Shown here: in pieces, positions 35,198-47,600 of the stretch
Layout: each line of letters begins with the position of its first letter
Numbering within the stretch: position 1 is the first letter of the stretch
Assembly (NCBI RefSeq): GCF_000247695.1
Contig: NW_004624783.1
Location: 1,787,824-1,851,823 of the forward strand
Direction of reading: 5' to 3'
Origin: Heterocephalus glaber
Taxonomy: Eukaryota > Chordata > Mammalia > Rodentia > Bathyergidae
Length of the DNA stretch: 64,000 nt
Notes under the pieces: model-generated
What the model saw: the letters and a program-made list of their open reading frames with translations, nothing else
What the model was told of the DNA's origin: nothing
The model's database searches: none
Translations under genes and position numbers: made by a program

Positions 35198-35688
35198 TGT
35201 AGCAGCAGAGTGCCAGCCAGAACGTACAGACAGGTAGTCCAGGAGAATGGAAGACACGCCCAGAAGTTTTGGAGTGTAGTTTTATTTATTTATTTTTGGT
35301 ACCGGGAATCGATCTTGGGACCTTGCACTCGCGAGGCAGGTGCGGGAAACACTGAGCTAAATCTCTGGCCCAGTCCAGTGACCCCCGCTTTGAGGGTTGA
35401 GCAGGGCAGGTTATACTCTCGGGAGGGGGTGGGCTTGCAGTAGTTGAGCACTTTGCATTGGTGACATAGAGCGCAAGTCATCTGGGCCCAGCAGGTTGAC
35501 CGGTTATCAGATATTACAGATAGCAAGCTCAGCGCACAGAGCCACTGAGGGGAGATAGAAGTAATAAAACTGAGAACAAAATTCCTGAGATACTTGAGAG
35601 GAAGCTTCCGGACACGTTGAGGGAATGGGGGAAAACTTTTCCACCAGTAAGTTTGGCTTTACTTGGAGAGAAACACGTTCCCCGTTCA
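35198..35688 (-). repeat. Provirus 5' LTR (with inserted SINE)
   Basis: On the minus strand it begins TGAACGGGGAAC and ends GCTGCTACA, so it keeps TG...CA. It contains the AATAAA signal near the SINE junction and a TATA-like 'gtataacc' near 35411-35418. An ID-like SINE at about 35283-35371 enlarges it relative to the 3' copy. Confidence 0.87.
35283..35371 (-). mobile_element. ID-like SINE inside the 5' LTR
   Basis: Minus-strand body GGGCCAGAGATTTAGCTCAG to GGTACC, with a (TAAA)n tail. Absent from the 3' LTR, so it inserted after the provirus. Confidence 0.9.
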
Positions 35689-35699
35689 ATAGCACTTTC

Positions 35700-36400
35700 G
35701 CTACACTGAAATGTCGGGTTCATCCATAATTTCTTTTAGTTTTTGCTATTTACATAGAATTTATTTGGGTATAAAGTAGGAATATTAACTATACCATTGC
35801 CCTGATAGTGTAGTTAACCAGTTTTCTCAAGACTATTTATTGAAAGATAAATGTATTTTTCCCATTTCTTTTGAAATACTATCTTTATCATATGCTATAC
35901 TTTTATACATTATATACTTTATACCAAAACATGTATTTTTTTTGAACTTCAAATTTCTGACATGAGCACTTGGTCACTAATGAAGGGTTGCATAATTGGC
36001 TTGATCAGTATGGGAGAATGGTGGGCAAGGACACCACAGCTTAGAGCTGCTATCTCAATTACTGGGGCCACGTGCAGTTGAATTTTATCTGGATCTGTAA
36101 TTCTTTAAGTACATATACCAAAAATGAAGCCTTTACAGAAAATATTCTGTATGTTTGGGATTGTTACTGTCAGAAATGGTACAAACCTCAAAATTAATGT
36201 ACTTACTTTTTAGAGGGGCACAAGGTATGACTAGTTAATGCATGATGAACAGCAACAATGCTTCAATTCTAATTCACTTTGAATCATGTAAAACATTCAG
36301 AGGAAAATAGCACATTTTTAAGGTAACTCCTGCCCTCCTCAGCAGAAGCTAGTATGTCATGATTAACGTTAACAGCCAATGACTTAGGGCTCTGTATCAG
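35700..36400. other. Intergenic sequence between CENPQ and the provirus, no gene seen
   Basis: Unique AT-rich DNA. Text at 35810-35900 ('agttttctcaagactatttattgaaagataaatgtatttttcccatt') resembles old LINE-1 but is short. Confidence 0.45.
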
Positions 36401-36404
36401 TCAG

Positions 36405-36715
36405 TGCTTACTAGAGAAACAGATTTAATGCAAGATACACAAATACATATGGATTTACAAGGTTGGCTTACAATAGCCATCCCGAGTCACTGCAAAAGGG
36501 CTATGTGATGGAGATCCGAAGGATCCAGTCAAAGGCCTGCAGCTCACTGTAGTATACAGTATGAGTCTGTATTAGGAGGGTGAAGAAACTGTGCTGGAGA
36601 CCAGGAGACGGTGGCCTACTGGTTGCTATCACTCACACCCAGAACTATGCTGATCCAATTTAGCTGGGCATTTCTCACACAAGTTGACACAATCATTTAA
36701 CTATCACAGGCTCTA
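36405..36715. repeat. Ancient LTR/MER-type interspersed repeat
   Basis: 'tatcagtcagtgcttactagagaaacaga', 'ggcttacaatagcc' and 'cacacaagttgacacaatcatttaactatcacagg' match the order of a widespread mammalian repeat that begins with 'tcagggttctctagagaaacaga'. Family name not assigned. Confidence 0.55.
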
Positions 36716-37018
36716 TTAGTCATTCTCAAAGCATGAGATTTTGTTTCTCTGGAAGTTTTAAAAGATATCTGTAGAATTTATTTTTAGTCCCTCTGCTACA
36801 GTTCCTTTCTTGAAGTCTCTTTCCCCTTAAAACTCATTAATGGTCTTTCTTACTATTATTTCCTAAGAGGATATTGCTTCTGATGCTTTTACTGAGCTGT
36901 TCCCGGGATCCTCATGACATATGGTTTTCCTCATAACAGTGAGCATAAATTCACTTTGCTTAACTATAGGTATGTTCCTACTGGTCTCTGCCTGGAGGAC
37001 ATTAAAAGAATTATGGGA

Positions 37019-37167
37019 ACTTTTTTTTTTTGAGACAGGGTGTCACTATGCAGTTCAGGCCAGCCTTGAACTCACTATGTACCCTAGGCTGGCCTTGAAC
37101 TTCCAGTGATCCTTTTGCCTCAGCCTCCTTAGAGCTGGGATTACAGGTGTGTGTCACCATGCCTGGC
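37019..37167 (-). mobile_element. B1-like SINE
   Basis: Reverse-complement B1: 'ttttgagacagggtgtcactatg', 'aggctggccttgaactt', 'cctcagcctccttagagctgggattacagg'. Confidence 0.92.
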
Positions 37168-37177
37168 CCAGTAACTT

Positions 37178-37264
37178 TTTGGTTTTTTTGGTACCAGAGA
37201 TCGAACTCAGGACCTTGTGCTTTTGAGGTAGGCAGCGGCACCACTGAGCTAAATCTCCAGCCCT
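37178..37264 (-). mobile_element. ID-like SINE, first of a tandem pair
   Basis: Minus-strand body GGGCTGGAGATTTAGCTCAG to GGTACC. Bounded by CCAGTAACTT at 37168-37177 and 37265-37274. Confidence 0.92.
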
Positions 37265-37274
37265 CCAGTAACTT

Positions 37275-37359
37275 GTTTTTTGGGGGGTATTGGGGATGGA
37301 ACTCAGGACCTTGTGCTTGCGAGGCAGGGCGTAGCACCACTGAGCTAAATCCCCAGCCC
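37275..37359 (-). mobile_element. ID-like SINE, second of a tandem pair
   Basis: Minus-strand body GGGCTGGGGATTTAGCTCAG. Bounded by CCAGTAACTT (37265-37274) and CCAGCAACTT (37360-37369). Confidence 0.92.
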
Positions 37360-37663
37360 CCAGCAACTTCTAAATAAACTGACAAAAACAGTTTAGGTTA
37401 GACACAAAAATAAATTGCAACTATTTTATTTTACAAATATCTTATAAATGATTTTTTAAATTACAAATGAGTTTTGATATATTTAAGTAATAATGTGTGT
37501 ATATATAAAAGCTTATCATCATACATTCTAATTGGCTATGGGCCACTTTGTTGGCTTAGCATATAATCCCCTTCTTTCTGCTGCTGAACTCTGGGGTACA
37601 AGAATCTGCCTATCTTGCTGCTGCCTAAGAGACACATTTTGGTAATCCCAAATTTGTTGGCTT

Positions 37664-37818
37664 TTTTGGTTTTGTTTTGAGACAGGGTCTCGTTTTGTAG
37701 TTCAGGCTGGGCTTGAACTCACTAGGTAGCCCAGGCTGTCCTTGAACTTGCAGAGATCCTCCTGCCTCAGCCTCCCAAGTGCTAGGATTACAGGCATACA
37801 CCAGCATGCCCGGCTGTC
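37664..37818 (-). mobile_element. B1-like SINE
   Basis: Reverse-complement B1: 'ttttgagacagggtctcgttttg', 'aggctgtccttgaactt', 'ctgcctcagcctcccaagtgctaggattacagg'. Confidence 0.93.
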
Positions 37819-38544
37819 TGCTTTCTTTGGTCTCTCAGTACCTTCTACCTTTGGTGGCTGGTTCTCATGCACAGGGTCTTCTCAAAACAGTTTTTTTTTT
37901 TTGGTTGGTTTTAAGGGAATAAATGTGCTTAGATTCCTTTTCAGTAATTTTCTTAAAAGTATGCTTTGATGACAGTAGAAAATAAATATTTAAAACAAAC
38001 GAAATAAAAACTTAATGCCAACTTCAAAGTTGAAGGAACCTGGAAAACTTTAACTATCGAACAAGATTAGGGAGTTAGGTAAGGGTAGGGGCACTTGGGG
38101 ATTTCTCAAGCTCTGTGAAAGCAGACAGAAAATGCAAGCTCTCAGCTACAGAATGAGGGGCAGCAAACACTCTCGTGTTTATGCTGTAAACACTGCACAT
38201 GGGCACATCACACACACAATGTCACAGTGTCACGACTCCGCTGTGCCAACACAGGTGAGCTCTCAATAGCTGTCACGAACTATCGGAGCATAGCTATTCC
38301 TGTCTTATGTTTTAGGCAAATAACTGCAGTACAGCAATATAAATATTGATTTTCTAGATTTTGTAACTGCTAAAACTTTCAGGACCACATTAGATGCTAA
38401 TGATAGGCCTATACAGGCCAATTTTAAAGTGCGTATTAGAGGATAATAAATCCTGCAGAAGCTTCAGGCTCTGTAACATCATAGGTTAACAGTTTCACAA
38501 ATTTATAAACATTAAATTAATAGGAAACAATATTAAAAAATTCT

Positions 38545-38676
38545 CTAAGAGGCATTTAGTTTCTTATAGGATTCTTCGATGAACACTGACAGGTTCTTCA
38601 TCTGGGATGAATTATGAAGAACATCCAAGTCTTTTAGAAGAACATCCTGGTTTGGAATTAGCATCAAAACTTCTTT
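38545..38676 (-). CDS. CENPQ: CENPQ last coding exon
   Basis: The acceptor is acccacag|AAA (38678-38677). It encodes 43 residues, including L-I-P-N-Q-D-V-L-L-K-D-L-D-V-L-H-N-S-S-Q, and the TAG stop at 38547-38545. The 3' UTR continues leftward. I did not find a clear canonical polyadenylation signal within the first few hundred bases. Confidence 0.97.
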   Translation of the reverse strand, partial: KEVLMLIPNQDVLLKDLDVLHNSSQMKNLSVFIEESYKKLNAS

Positions 38677-41600
38677 CTGTGGGTAAGACAGTATAATTAA
38701 TTTTTAATATTTTATTATGAAAACTGTCAAATGTCTGTTATTTAGAGAGAGCTGTATAAGCACCTATCACCCAAGTTCGCTAATTATCAATAAATGGCCA
38801 TTCATCCTTCAAAGCTATCTTTCCCTCTCTCCACTGGAGGGTTACAGATAGAAAAATTTTAAATTACTTTTTGAGAAAATATGAAGAGATTCTACTGCTA
38901 TAAACATTTATTCTATAGTATTTATTGTGGTCCTCTGAATAAAGATAAATTACTCACTGTAGCTTACTACAAATATGATAAAGCTACTTTGTAAAGAATT
39001 ATGTACTACTCTGAAGTATAAACGATTGTCAAAATTTTCTTCCAGAAATGTATCCTACAGTTATGTCTACATAGATATATAAATATACGTACATATGTGT
39101 GTATACCCCCCTAGGATTATCTGTAATACAAAATTTATTTATTTCCACTAGTAATTTATAAATTATATTATGGTACATCCATACAAAAGAATGTAATATA
39201 ACTATTGACAAGTATGAGAGATCTACATGAACTGACAAGGAAAGATATTCAACCTATATAGTCCAATGAGAAAAGGAATTTGTCAAACAGCTTATATTAG
39301 GATTAGATTTGTTTAAAGAAATAGGGTATGATTTAACGTATATGCAATGCATAACTAGTGATGTAGACAGTATGATAGATAGGTACTTGCCTGCAGTGTG
39401 GGTGCTTTCAGACTGTGCCGAGAAAGCTCTGGGAGAGAAAGTATGTTATGTCTATCCAGCTGAAGCATCTAACAGAAACAAACATAGAGATTATTCAAAA
39501 GGTTGATTTTGCTGATCTTATATTTGAAAGTTGTTTTGTTAAAATTTAAGCATTAAAAAGTATATCCAAATTCTGGAGGGAGTGGGGAGGAGGGAAGAGG
39601 ACATAAAAGAATTAAGATGTGTTATGCACCTACTCATGATGGATGTAATCATTATGTATTACAAACATGTACTAATAAAAATTCTGAAAAATTATATCCA
39701 CATTTTAGCAATACATTTTTGAGCAATTACCTCTTTTGCCTTTTCCTCCTCTTCCTCTATCTCATGTGTCAGAATTTCAATTTTGTTTTTTAGACTCTGA
39801 ATATTCCCAGTCACTGACTCTGTGGCCTGTACTATTTTATCTATTTCTTCCTAAATTAGAAAGAAAATATGAAAATTTAAATATATTATGAAATTAAACC
39901 CTAATAGATTTATACATAAAACACTTCATGTACTAAAACACCTTTGAAAGAAAATACTATTTGTTTTTTCTTTCAAAAGACAGGCTTCTTAGAAAACTGC
40001 TTTGCCAATGTAATGATGGATTATAAGGAAACTTACCACAGAGTAAGGAGAACCTTTCCTTAAAAGCTTACCAAAGCTGCTAGTATCAGATATCCTGGGA
40101 GAACGAAGTGCAAGTCTTGCAGAGCGCCAGTACTGATGATAGCAAGTACTGCAGCCACCTTTCAGTAGCATATAACTTCATGTACCAAGGAAACCCTAAC
40201 TTATCTTCATATCGTTAGGAATATTTGATTGTCTTCTTTAATTTTCCAAAAGAAAGCAGTGTGGGGCATTAGGACTGGAATAGTATAAAAACCAGGAATA
40301 GAGGGTTCAGGGTGTAGCTCAATGACACCGTGCATGCCGCTCAAGTGCAAGGTCCTGAGTTTGATCCCTGGTACTGGGGAAAAAAACCCAGGAATGATAG
40401 TTTCTCACATTAACTGAATATATAATACATAGCAGAAGATAAAAAGAAAATGAATTAATGAAATGAATATGAAAACAATACGGATGCCTTGGGTGCAGGC
40501 CAAGTAGAGAATTAGCTAGCATCCAGGTTTCTAAAAGGTATGAAACATTGCATGGCTTTCAAATATAGTCCCTAGCAATTGTTAATGAAAGCAATGCCTC
40601 TGGGGATTAGGGAACAAGTGAAGAAATCATACAGAAAGAACAACTCTTAATCCTGTTCAGCAATAGGCCAATGCTACCTCCACACCACTCTCCAAATACT
40701 GGAAGTAGAATTACTGGTGGCAACTACAACAGTCCTCTTCAAGAAATATAATATGGCTTGTACATGACTTTTTTTTTGAGTAAAAGCAGAGGTCAGCAAC
40801 AGCCTATGAGATGCTTTTATATAATTCGAGAACTAGGAATGGCTTTTACATTTTTAAAGGATGGTTAAAAACCAAACCAAAATAATATACAACAAACATA
40901 ACATGTGTTCCACAAAGATTAAAATACTTGTCTGGCCTTTTACAGGAATAGTGTGCTAATTGCTTAGTGTCTAAAACCTTGAGTTCCACTCACCAGAATG
41001 TACACTCTATAGAGGAACAGACTTTAATTCTTTATTATAGAAAATGCCAGACACATACAATAAGAGAGAATATTGTCATGAATCCTCATGTATCTATCAC
41101 CCAGTTTCAATTATCAACCAGTGACGGTCTTGTTTCAATTTCTTAATTCCATCCTTACAAATCCTGGCTAGACATCCTATCATTTCATCTATAAATATTT
41201 TAGTGTATAGTTCTACAGGTCTTAAAAAACATATATGACAATATCATTATCACACTCAAAAATCTCAATAAATTCTTATCAAATCTATATTATTTACATT
41301 TCTGATTTTCTCACAAATTAGAACTACTGTATTTGAATAAGTGTATAGTATTATATATGAATGAATGTAGCTTGTTGTACATGAAAAAATAAGACATCCC
41401 CTGAAAATAAGCCCTACTGGGTCTTTAGAGCAAAACTTACTAAGACCCAGTCATATTTTGGGGGAAATATGGTATGTACATTCGTTGCTCCCATCCCTTT
41501 GACTTTTATCCCTAATACTGAGGGAAAAAAAACAGATTTGTGAATTTTGAATTATTAGAAATTCTTGGGGATATATTCCTCACATAAACTATATACTACT

Positions 41601-44600
41601 ACTATCCTGCTCCAAATGAATTAACAAAGACCTAGGCACCATGTTCACAAACTACTTTAAAATATCTAAAGAATATATGATCCAGTTTGTTTCAGTTTTA
41701 TAATTAATTGATAAGAAGCTCCTTGAGGTTTTTTTTTTCAGTTGTTCAGATATCCACTAATTAAAAGCTTAAGGTTAATCAGGGTAGCTAATGCTATACC
41801 CTATTAGGATGCAACACAATCATGCTCTGAAGTTAGACTGACCAGATTAGGATCTCAATTTTAAGCAGTTTGTCTAAGGTCAGAAATAGTAACATTTATT
41901 TTTTTCATGTATTTTGTACAATAAGGATATTACGGTTAGACTCTTTAACTCATTGTGAGGATTAAAGGATGTAGTGCTTAGAAAACCCTCAATACACATT
42001 AGCTGTAATAACAGTAAAAACATTGACAATGATTGTATTTTCTCACTATATACAGGACAGAACTAATGTTTTAAAATTCTACAGCATTTAGTGATATTAA
42101 AAATACAGGGGCCGGGGATTTAGCTCAGTGGTTTCACCGTCTGCTGCACAAGCGCAAGGACCAGAGTTCGATCCTTGGTACCAAAAAAAAAAAAAAAAAA
42201 AAAATTAAGACAGTTCAGCTAAAATAATCTGATAAAAAAATAAGATTGCTATTTTACCACCAAATATATTAGAAGCACTTCAACTTTAGAGGCGCGAAGT
42301 GTAGGCAGTTTTTGCACTGATCAACAATAACAAAATACACTAATAATATAATTAAAAATCTGGTTCAAGATCTAGTATTTATTCTTTGAAGAATATCATA
42401 ATTTAAGAAACTTTTTAGCCTCCCCACCCCCAACCCTCTATGGATTCCCTGTTCAAATTTCATACCTGCAATAATGCCAGACCTTCTTCATTATCTCTGT
42501 CTTGAGCTCTTTCCATTTTCAGTCGACTTGTCACATTAGTTAAATATTTCAGCTTTTGGGGAGGGGCTTTCAGGGTTTCACACAGTTGTAGCAACCTTAG
42601 GAACAGAAGACAAGATTATTTTGTTTATTTTTTCATTATCATTAGTATTACTTTTGAAACAGTTCTCTTTTTTCCCCCTCTCCTCATATTCATAAAGGCT
42701 ACTTTTATTAACAGAGGCTAAGTATGGGGCCCCTCCCTTCTAAAAAGCCCTGATAAATCATTATTTAACTTTTCAATTACCTTAAATAGCAGGACTGAGG
42801 CTGTCTGCTAAAAAAATGTTTTCTATATCACAATGTAACAATTTATTGATATACATTTTAAATTAAAATTTCTGTGTATCATCTAAATATGTTCCCAGAC
42901 TATTATAGCACAGAAGTCTATCACTTATTGTGGGTTGTCAGCTAAGAGAGAGAACACTGGTCTGAGAGTCTTAAACATAACTATAAACCCCAAACCTCAG
43001 TATTAAAGAATGCAACCAATAAAAGTGAATTTCTACATTAGTTAATCTAAATGTTTTCAAAGAAAACCAAGCTCCATCAAGTTTAAGGAACTATAACACT
43101 AAGATTAAAATGATTTGCTTTAAAGCAGTAGCAACATAAATGGTATTCAATATTCAAATAAAAAATCTTCCTACAAATACAAATTGAATAGATCATTACT
43201 AGAAACTGTCCTTTTTCTATCCACATATCTAGCAAGAACAAAATAGCTTTCTCAGATTTGATTCTTAAACTCTATAAGGAAGAAATAAAGGAGGAAAAAG
43301 TAAGTTTGGTTGCTTGTATCTGATAGAAGCATTTTTGTATTCTAAAAATTCTACTGTAAGATGAACATCCCTAAGCCAAAAAATTTAAAGTGCTACAAAA
43401 TCTGAAACTCTTTGGGTGATAACATGACACAAGTGGAAAAACTAGTATCATAAAACTTTGATTTATGTACAAAATTATTAAAATTATATATTAAGTCAGA
43501 CTATGTATATAAGGTATGTATGTTGCATAAATGAATTTTATGTCTAGATTTGGGTCCCACTTCTAAGATTTCTTATTGTACATGCACATACGTCCCTCCC
43601 TCTAATCTCAAATCCCAAGCACTCCTGGTCCTAAGCATTTCAGAATACAGATACTCAGAGTACTTAAGATTTAAAAGAATCAGAACAAGACTGGAACCCA
43701 AGATTTATCTGAGATCACATTCAAAATCTTAACTTTTTTGTGAACAAAAAAAGTTAGCAGTATAAACTTTACAAATCATAATTCTCATTAAATTGTGAAG
43801 ATAAACTTCAGGTTTCCAGAAAAATCGCCATTAGCCTAACATAATAAGGACAACCTGTCTGCATAAATCTTCCTAAATTTTAGTTTTCCAAGTAAAATAA
43901 TGATTCTAGGGCTAGAGATGTAGCTCAGCAGTAGAGTCCTTACCTGACATATGAAAGTCCCTGAGTTCAATGCAAGGCCCTGAAAAATTTTAAATCCTGA
44001 AATGCTACTTTTGTTTTCATTAACTCAGTTATGTGGAAGAGCCATTTACTGTTCCAAATGTTCTAAATAATAATTAGATTTCCAAGAGTCTCACAAAGTC
44101 TAATAAAGATGTGCCTTGAGTATATGCTACTACATCACCAATGCGTAATCACCATTTGTTTCTAAAACTGTAGTGGCTACGAGTTTTGTTTGCTTAGTAA
44201 CCTTGTCCATCTGGTGAAGGGGATAGGCATTTTATTAATCATGTTCATGGGAGGAAGCTTTTGCCATAAAAATCAGTGCAAGGATGGGCACATTACCTAG
44301 GCTGGGCCAATCAGAGATCTCTCCCATAATTTTCTAACTGAAGCTAACGGGATAAGAGTTTTCTTTATTCTTTACAAGATTAAAAAGATATGTATTAATA
44401 GGAGCTGCCTGTGTTTACAGTTATTATCTAGTGTGAATGGACAACAAAAAACTCTAAAAGAATGGTGCCAGTATGCAGAGAGAAGCACAGCTAAGATTAA
44501 TGTATGATATAGTAAGTTAGGTTAAACAAAATGAAATATTTATTGTAGGGGTTTTTATATGCCAAACACCCAAATATAATTCACTATAGATTACTTTGTT

Positions 44601-47600
44601 TCACAGAACAGGTGTTTCAAATACATTTTGCGAAAAGCCTCTCCAGGAAAATTTATTTAAAGTTCCAATTATGACCTAACAGAGCCTAATGCATTCTACT
44701 GCATCAGTAGAAGTAAGAGCATCTTTGCTATGGTTATTTCTGTGATTAAAGTGTGTTGTGAAAGTAAAAACAAGGAGAAAAACCGGCATTTGAATCTGTA
44801 TCGCCACAGTTGCTACATGATGAAGAAAATACACATCTGTTGAATATAATTTAATATTTTCTGATGACCGAGGGTGATCACTATGACAGCAACTAGTATG
44901 TACTATAATACTCTCATTCATACACTATACATGATTATTTGGTCTGTATTAAAAAGAGCCTGAGCTGGGAGTAGTGGCACATACCTGTAACCCCAACACT
45001 GGGAAGCTGAGGCAAGAGCTCAGCCTACTCACTTTAGTGGCATTAGAATGACTTGGTCTCAAAATAAAAAATAATAAAAGAGCTAGGGATGTAGCTCAGT
45101 ATGAAGACTCTGAGGTAATTTATTTAAAAATAAATAAATAAAACTGAATAGCTAGTTTTATTTGCATTAACTCATTATCTCTATTAAGGTATCTATCTAT
45201 TTTAAGGTATTCTCCTTGTATTTTTAATATTAGGCTATTATACCTTTGAGAATTTTGCAAGCCTGCTTCTAGCAGTCCTTCTTTAGTCTGTCCAACCTCT
45301 CTCAACAAACTCCTATCCTGATTACTATTATGATTTTGATTTTAAATGTCCCCCAAAGGCTATGTACTAAAGATTTGGTCCTCAGCTAAGGGCCCTGTAG
45401 GAAGGTGGCAGAAACACTGGAAAGTAGGAAAAAGCAGGTCCAGAAGACAGCACAGAAGTACGCTGCTTGCATAAGGCCACGTAGAAAACTGTTACCCCAA
45501 GATTTGTTTCACTATATTCAGCATCCAGGCACTCAGAGGCACAGCTGCTACAGGTCCAAGGGAGCCTGGCTATTGCTGGAGCTATTGCTGGATCTTGATG
45601 TTGTTCATCTAATGCTGGTTTCGCAGGCATGCAGAATGCAAGAGTTATGGGGTCACAGAGCCTTCCACCTGGCTACCATGAGGTAAGCAGCTTTACACTA
45701 TCACGTGTTTCTGCCATGATGGACTGCCTTACTCTAGGTCTAGAAGTCACGAGGCCAAGTGATCATGGACTAAAACCACTGAAACTTCCTTTAGGTTGAT
45801 TTTCTCGGGTATTTTGTCCCAATGATGGAGATCCAGCACACCCGCCTATCACATCCCTCCCTACTGTGCTACTAAGGTTAAGAATAATACTTAAAGAAAA
45901 AGTAAACAGAATTTGTGCTCAAATGACTTTCCAAAAATAGAGTACTGGGTCATAAACAATTCTAGGGAAACCCAAAACTGGGATGTGAAACATTCTTTTG
46001 TGAAAGAAAAACATTATGTAAATACTAGAGAAACTGAGCACTAAAAATCACGGACACTGGTGTGGCTCTAAAGGACACTTGAAACATCCATTAGTGACTT
46101 GCTGCAAGACGAAGAGCAGTAGTACACTGGAAAATTACACTGTTGCTTATGCAAATAATGTACTACAAATATGAACTAAAGGAAAAGCACAATAGGATAA
46201 ATATCACATTGGTTATGGGTAGTGAACTGCTAACTTCAACTTGTTAAAAACAAAGGTTAAGGGAAATAAAGTTGAAAAAAAAATTTTTTTTTTCTGGTAC
46301 CAGATATTGAACTCAGGACCTTGCCCTTGCGAGGCAGGTGTGGTGTCACTGCACTAACTCTCTGGCCCTTGAAAATATTTTTAAAACATCAACACTGAAT
46401 AGTGAAATGTAACAATAAAAGTTGTGAATTTTCAGGTTCTTTTGTACAACCTCTCTGACATTCGGGCTGTTTCAGTAATCTATATATAGCAGCAGTTTAG
46501 AGAGGAAAGAACACATATTCTCAAATTGTTTACTCAGAAACAACATTTATCTTCCACAAATATCTATTTTGGCCAAAAAAAAAGAATCAGATTTTTAAAA
46601 GAATTATGTTTTAGTCATTTTCAATTAGTTAACTATCTTACCTTTTCTTCAGGCAGTTGAGATGATACTGAATTTGCTCTTTTTCTTTAATTTTATTACT
46701 CAAAATTGCTCTAAAAAAGAAATTGGGTAAGTATTCACTTGAAACATGAGTAATATAATTTGTGTACTTTTTCTCTCTGAATTCTCTCAAGTGTTCTTGC
46801 CAGGCAGGCAAAATTAACTACGTTCCCTTTTATATGAAATATATTTTAAATAGAAGTACAGTGAAAACTTTTTAAGACCACATTGTATAGTAATATGTTA
46901 TATACCTGGCTTTGCTAATGGAGTTCAGGTCTAAAATAGCAGAATGCTATCTTCTTTTCTTTGTATCTTCTAGCATGGTAGTTTCCACATTAAGAGTCAC
47001 CCTGAACTCAACTTCTTCCAAAAAATCCTTATTGACAAAACAAATTAAAATTTTTATAGCTGGCCGATCTGGCCACAAAGATTTTTATTTCACTGATTGA
47101 ATCCCAAGTTTCTAACATTAAAGAAATTTGTGTTAAAGACTAATGCTATCACAAAACATTAAATATATATTCTTTTGAAACAAAAAATTCTATTATCTTA
47201 AAACATATAGTAATATTTATAAAAATGCCTGTAGGAAACACCTAAGTAGGAAGCAAAGGAGGAAAAAGGAAAATTTTATACTCACATTATTACTACTTCC
47301 ATCATAGTTTGCAAATGCTCCCTCACATTCTTTGAAAGAGGTTGCCAGGTTTTTCTCTTGTTGGATGCTATCTTTATCTGCTTTAGATTAATATGATCTG
47401 TTTGTCCTGTTATTGGTGATAGAAGATACTGTAATTAGTTCAGAAATTTTCATGTTTTTACTTCAAAAGTGGTTTATCTAAAAGTTAATGGAATCATACA
47501 AACAAAATATTATAAAGGTGCATAAATGTTTAAACCCATGTTATTGCAGCTCTAACATGCTACATGTTGACTATGAATTTGCTGCCATTATGTTTAACAA

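Larger units (their letters stand above)
28907..35688 (-). mobile_element. ERV1-class (gammaretrovirus-like) provirus relic
   Basis: Two closely similar direct LTRs (28907-29371 and 35198-35688) bound about 5.8 kb of internal DNA. Transcription would run on the minus strand. The internal side of the 5' LTR has a primer-binding site resembling the tRNA-Pro type used by gammaretroviruses. The internal side of the 3' LTR has a polypurine tract. A decayed env transmembrane segment lies next to that tract. No gag, protease or pol frame was recognised, and much of 31.5-34.5 kb is AT-rich non-coding sequence. The copy is therefore defective and probably always moved in trans or lost its centre. The outer flanks GTAG (28903-28906) and ATAG (35689-35692) fit an imperfect 4-bp target-site duplication. 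Confidence 0.85.

Noticed and set aside
45382..45686. Open frames on both strands, 82 and 93 codons
   Set aside because: Both lie inside a diverged MaLR-like LTR. No independent support.
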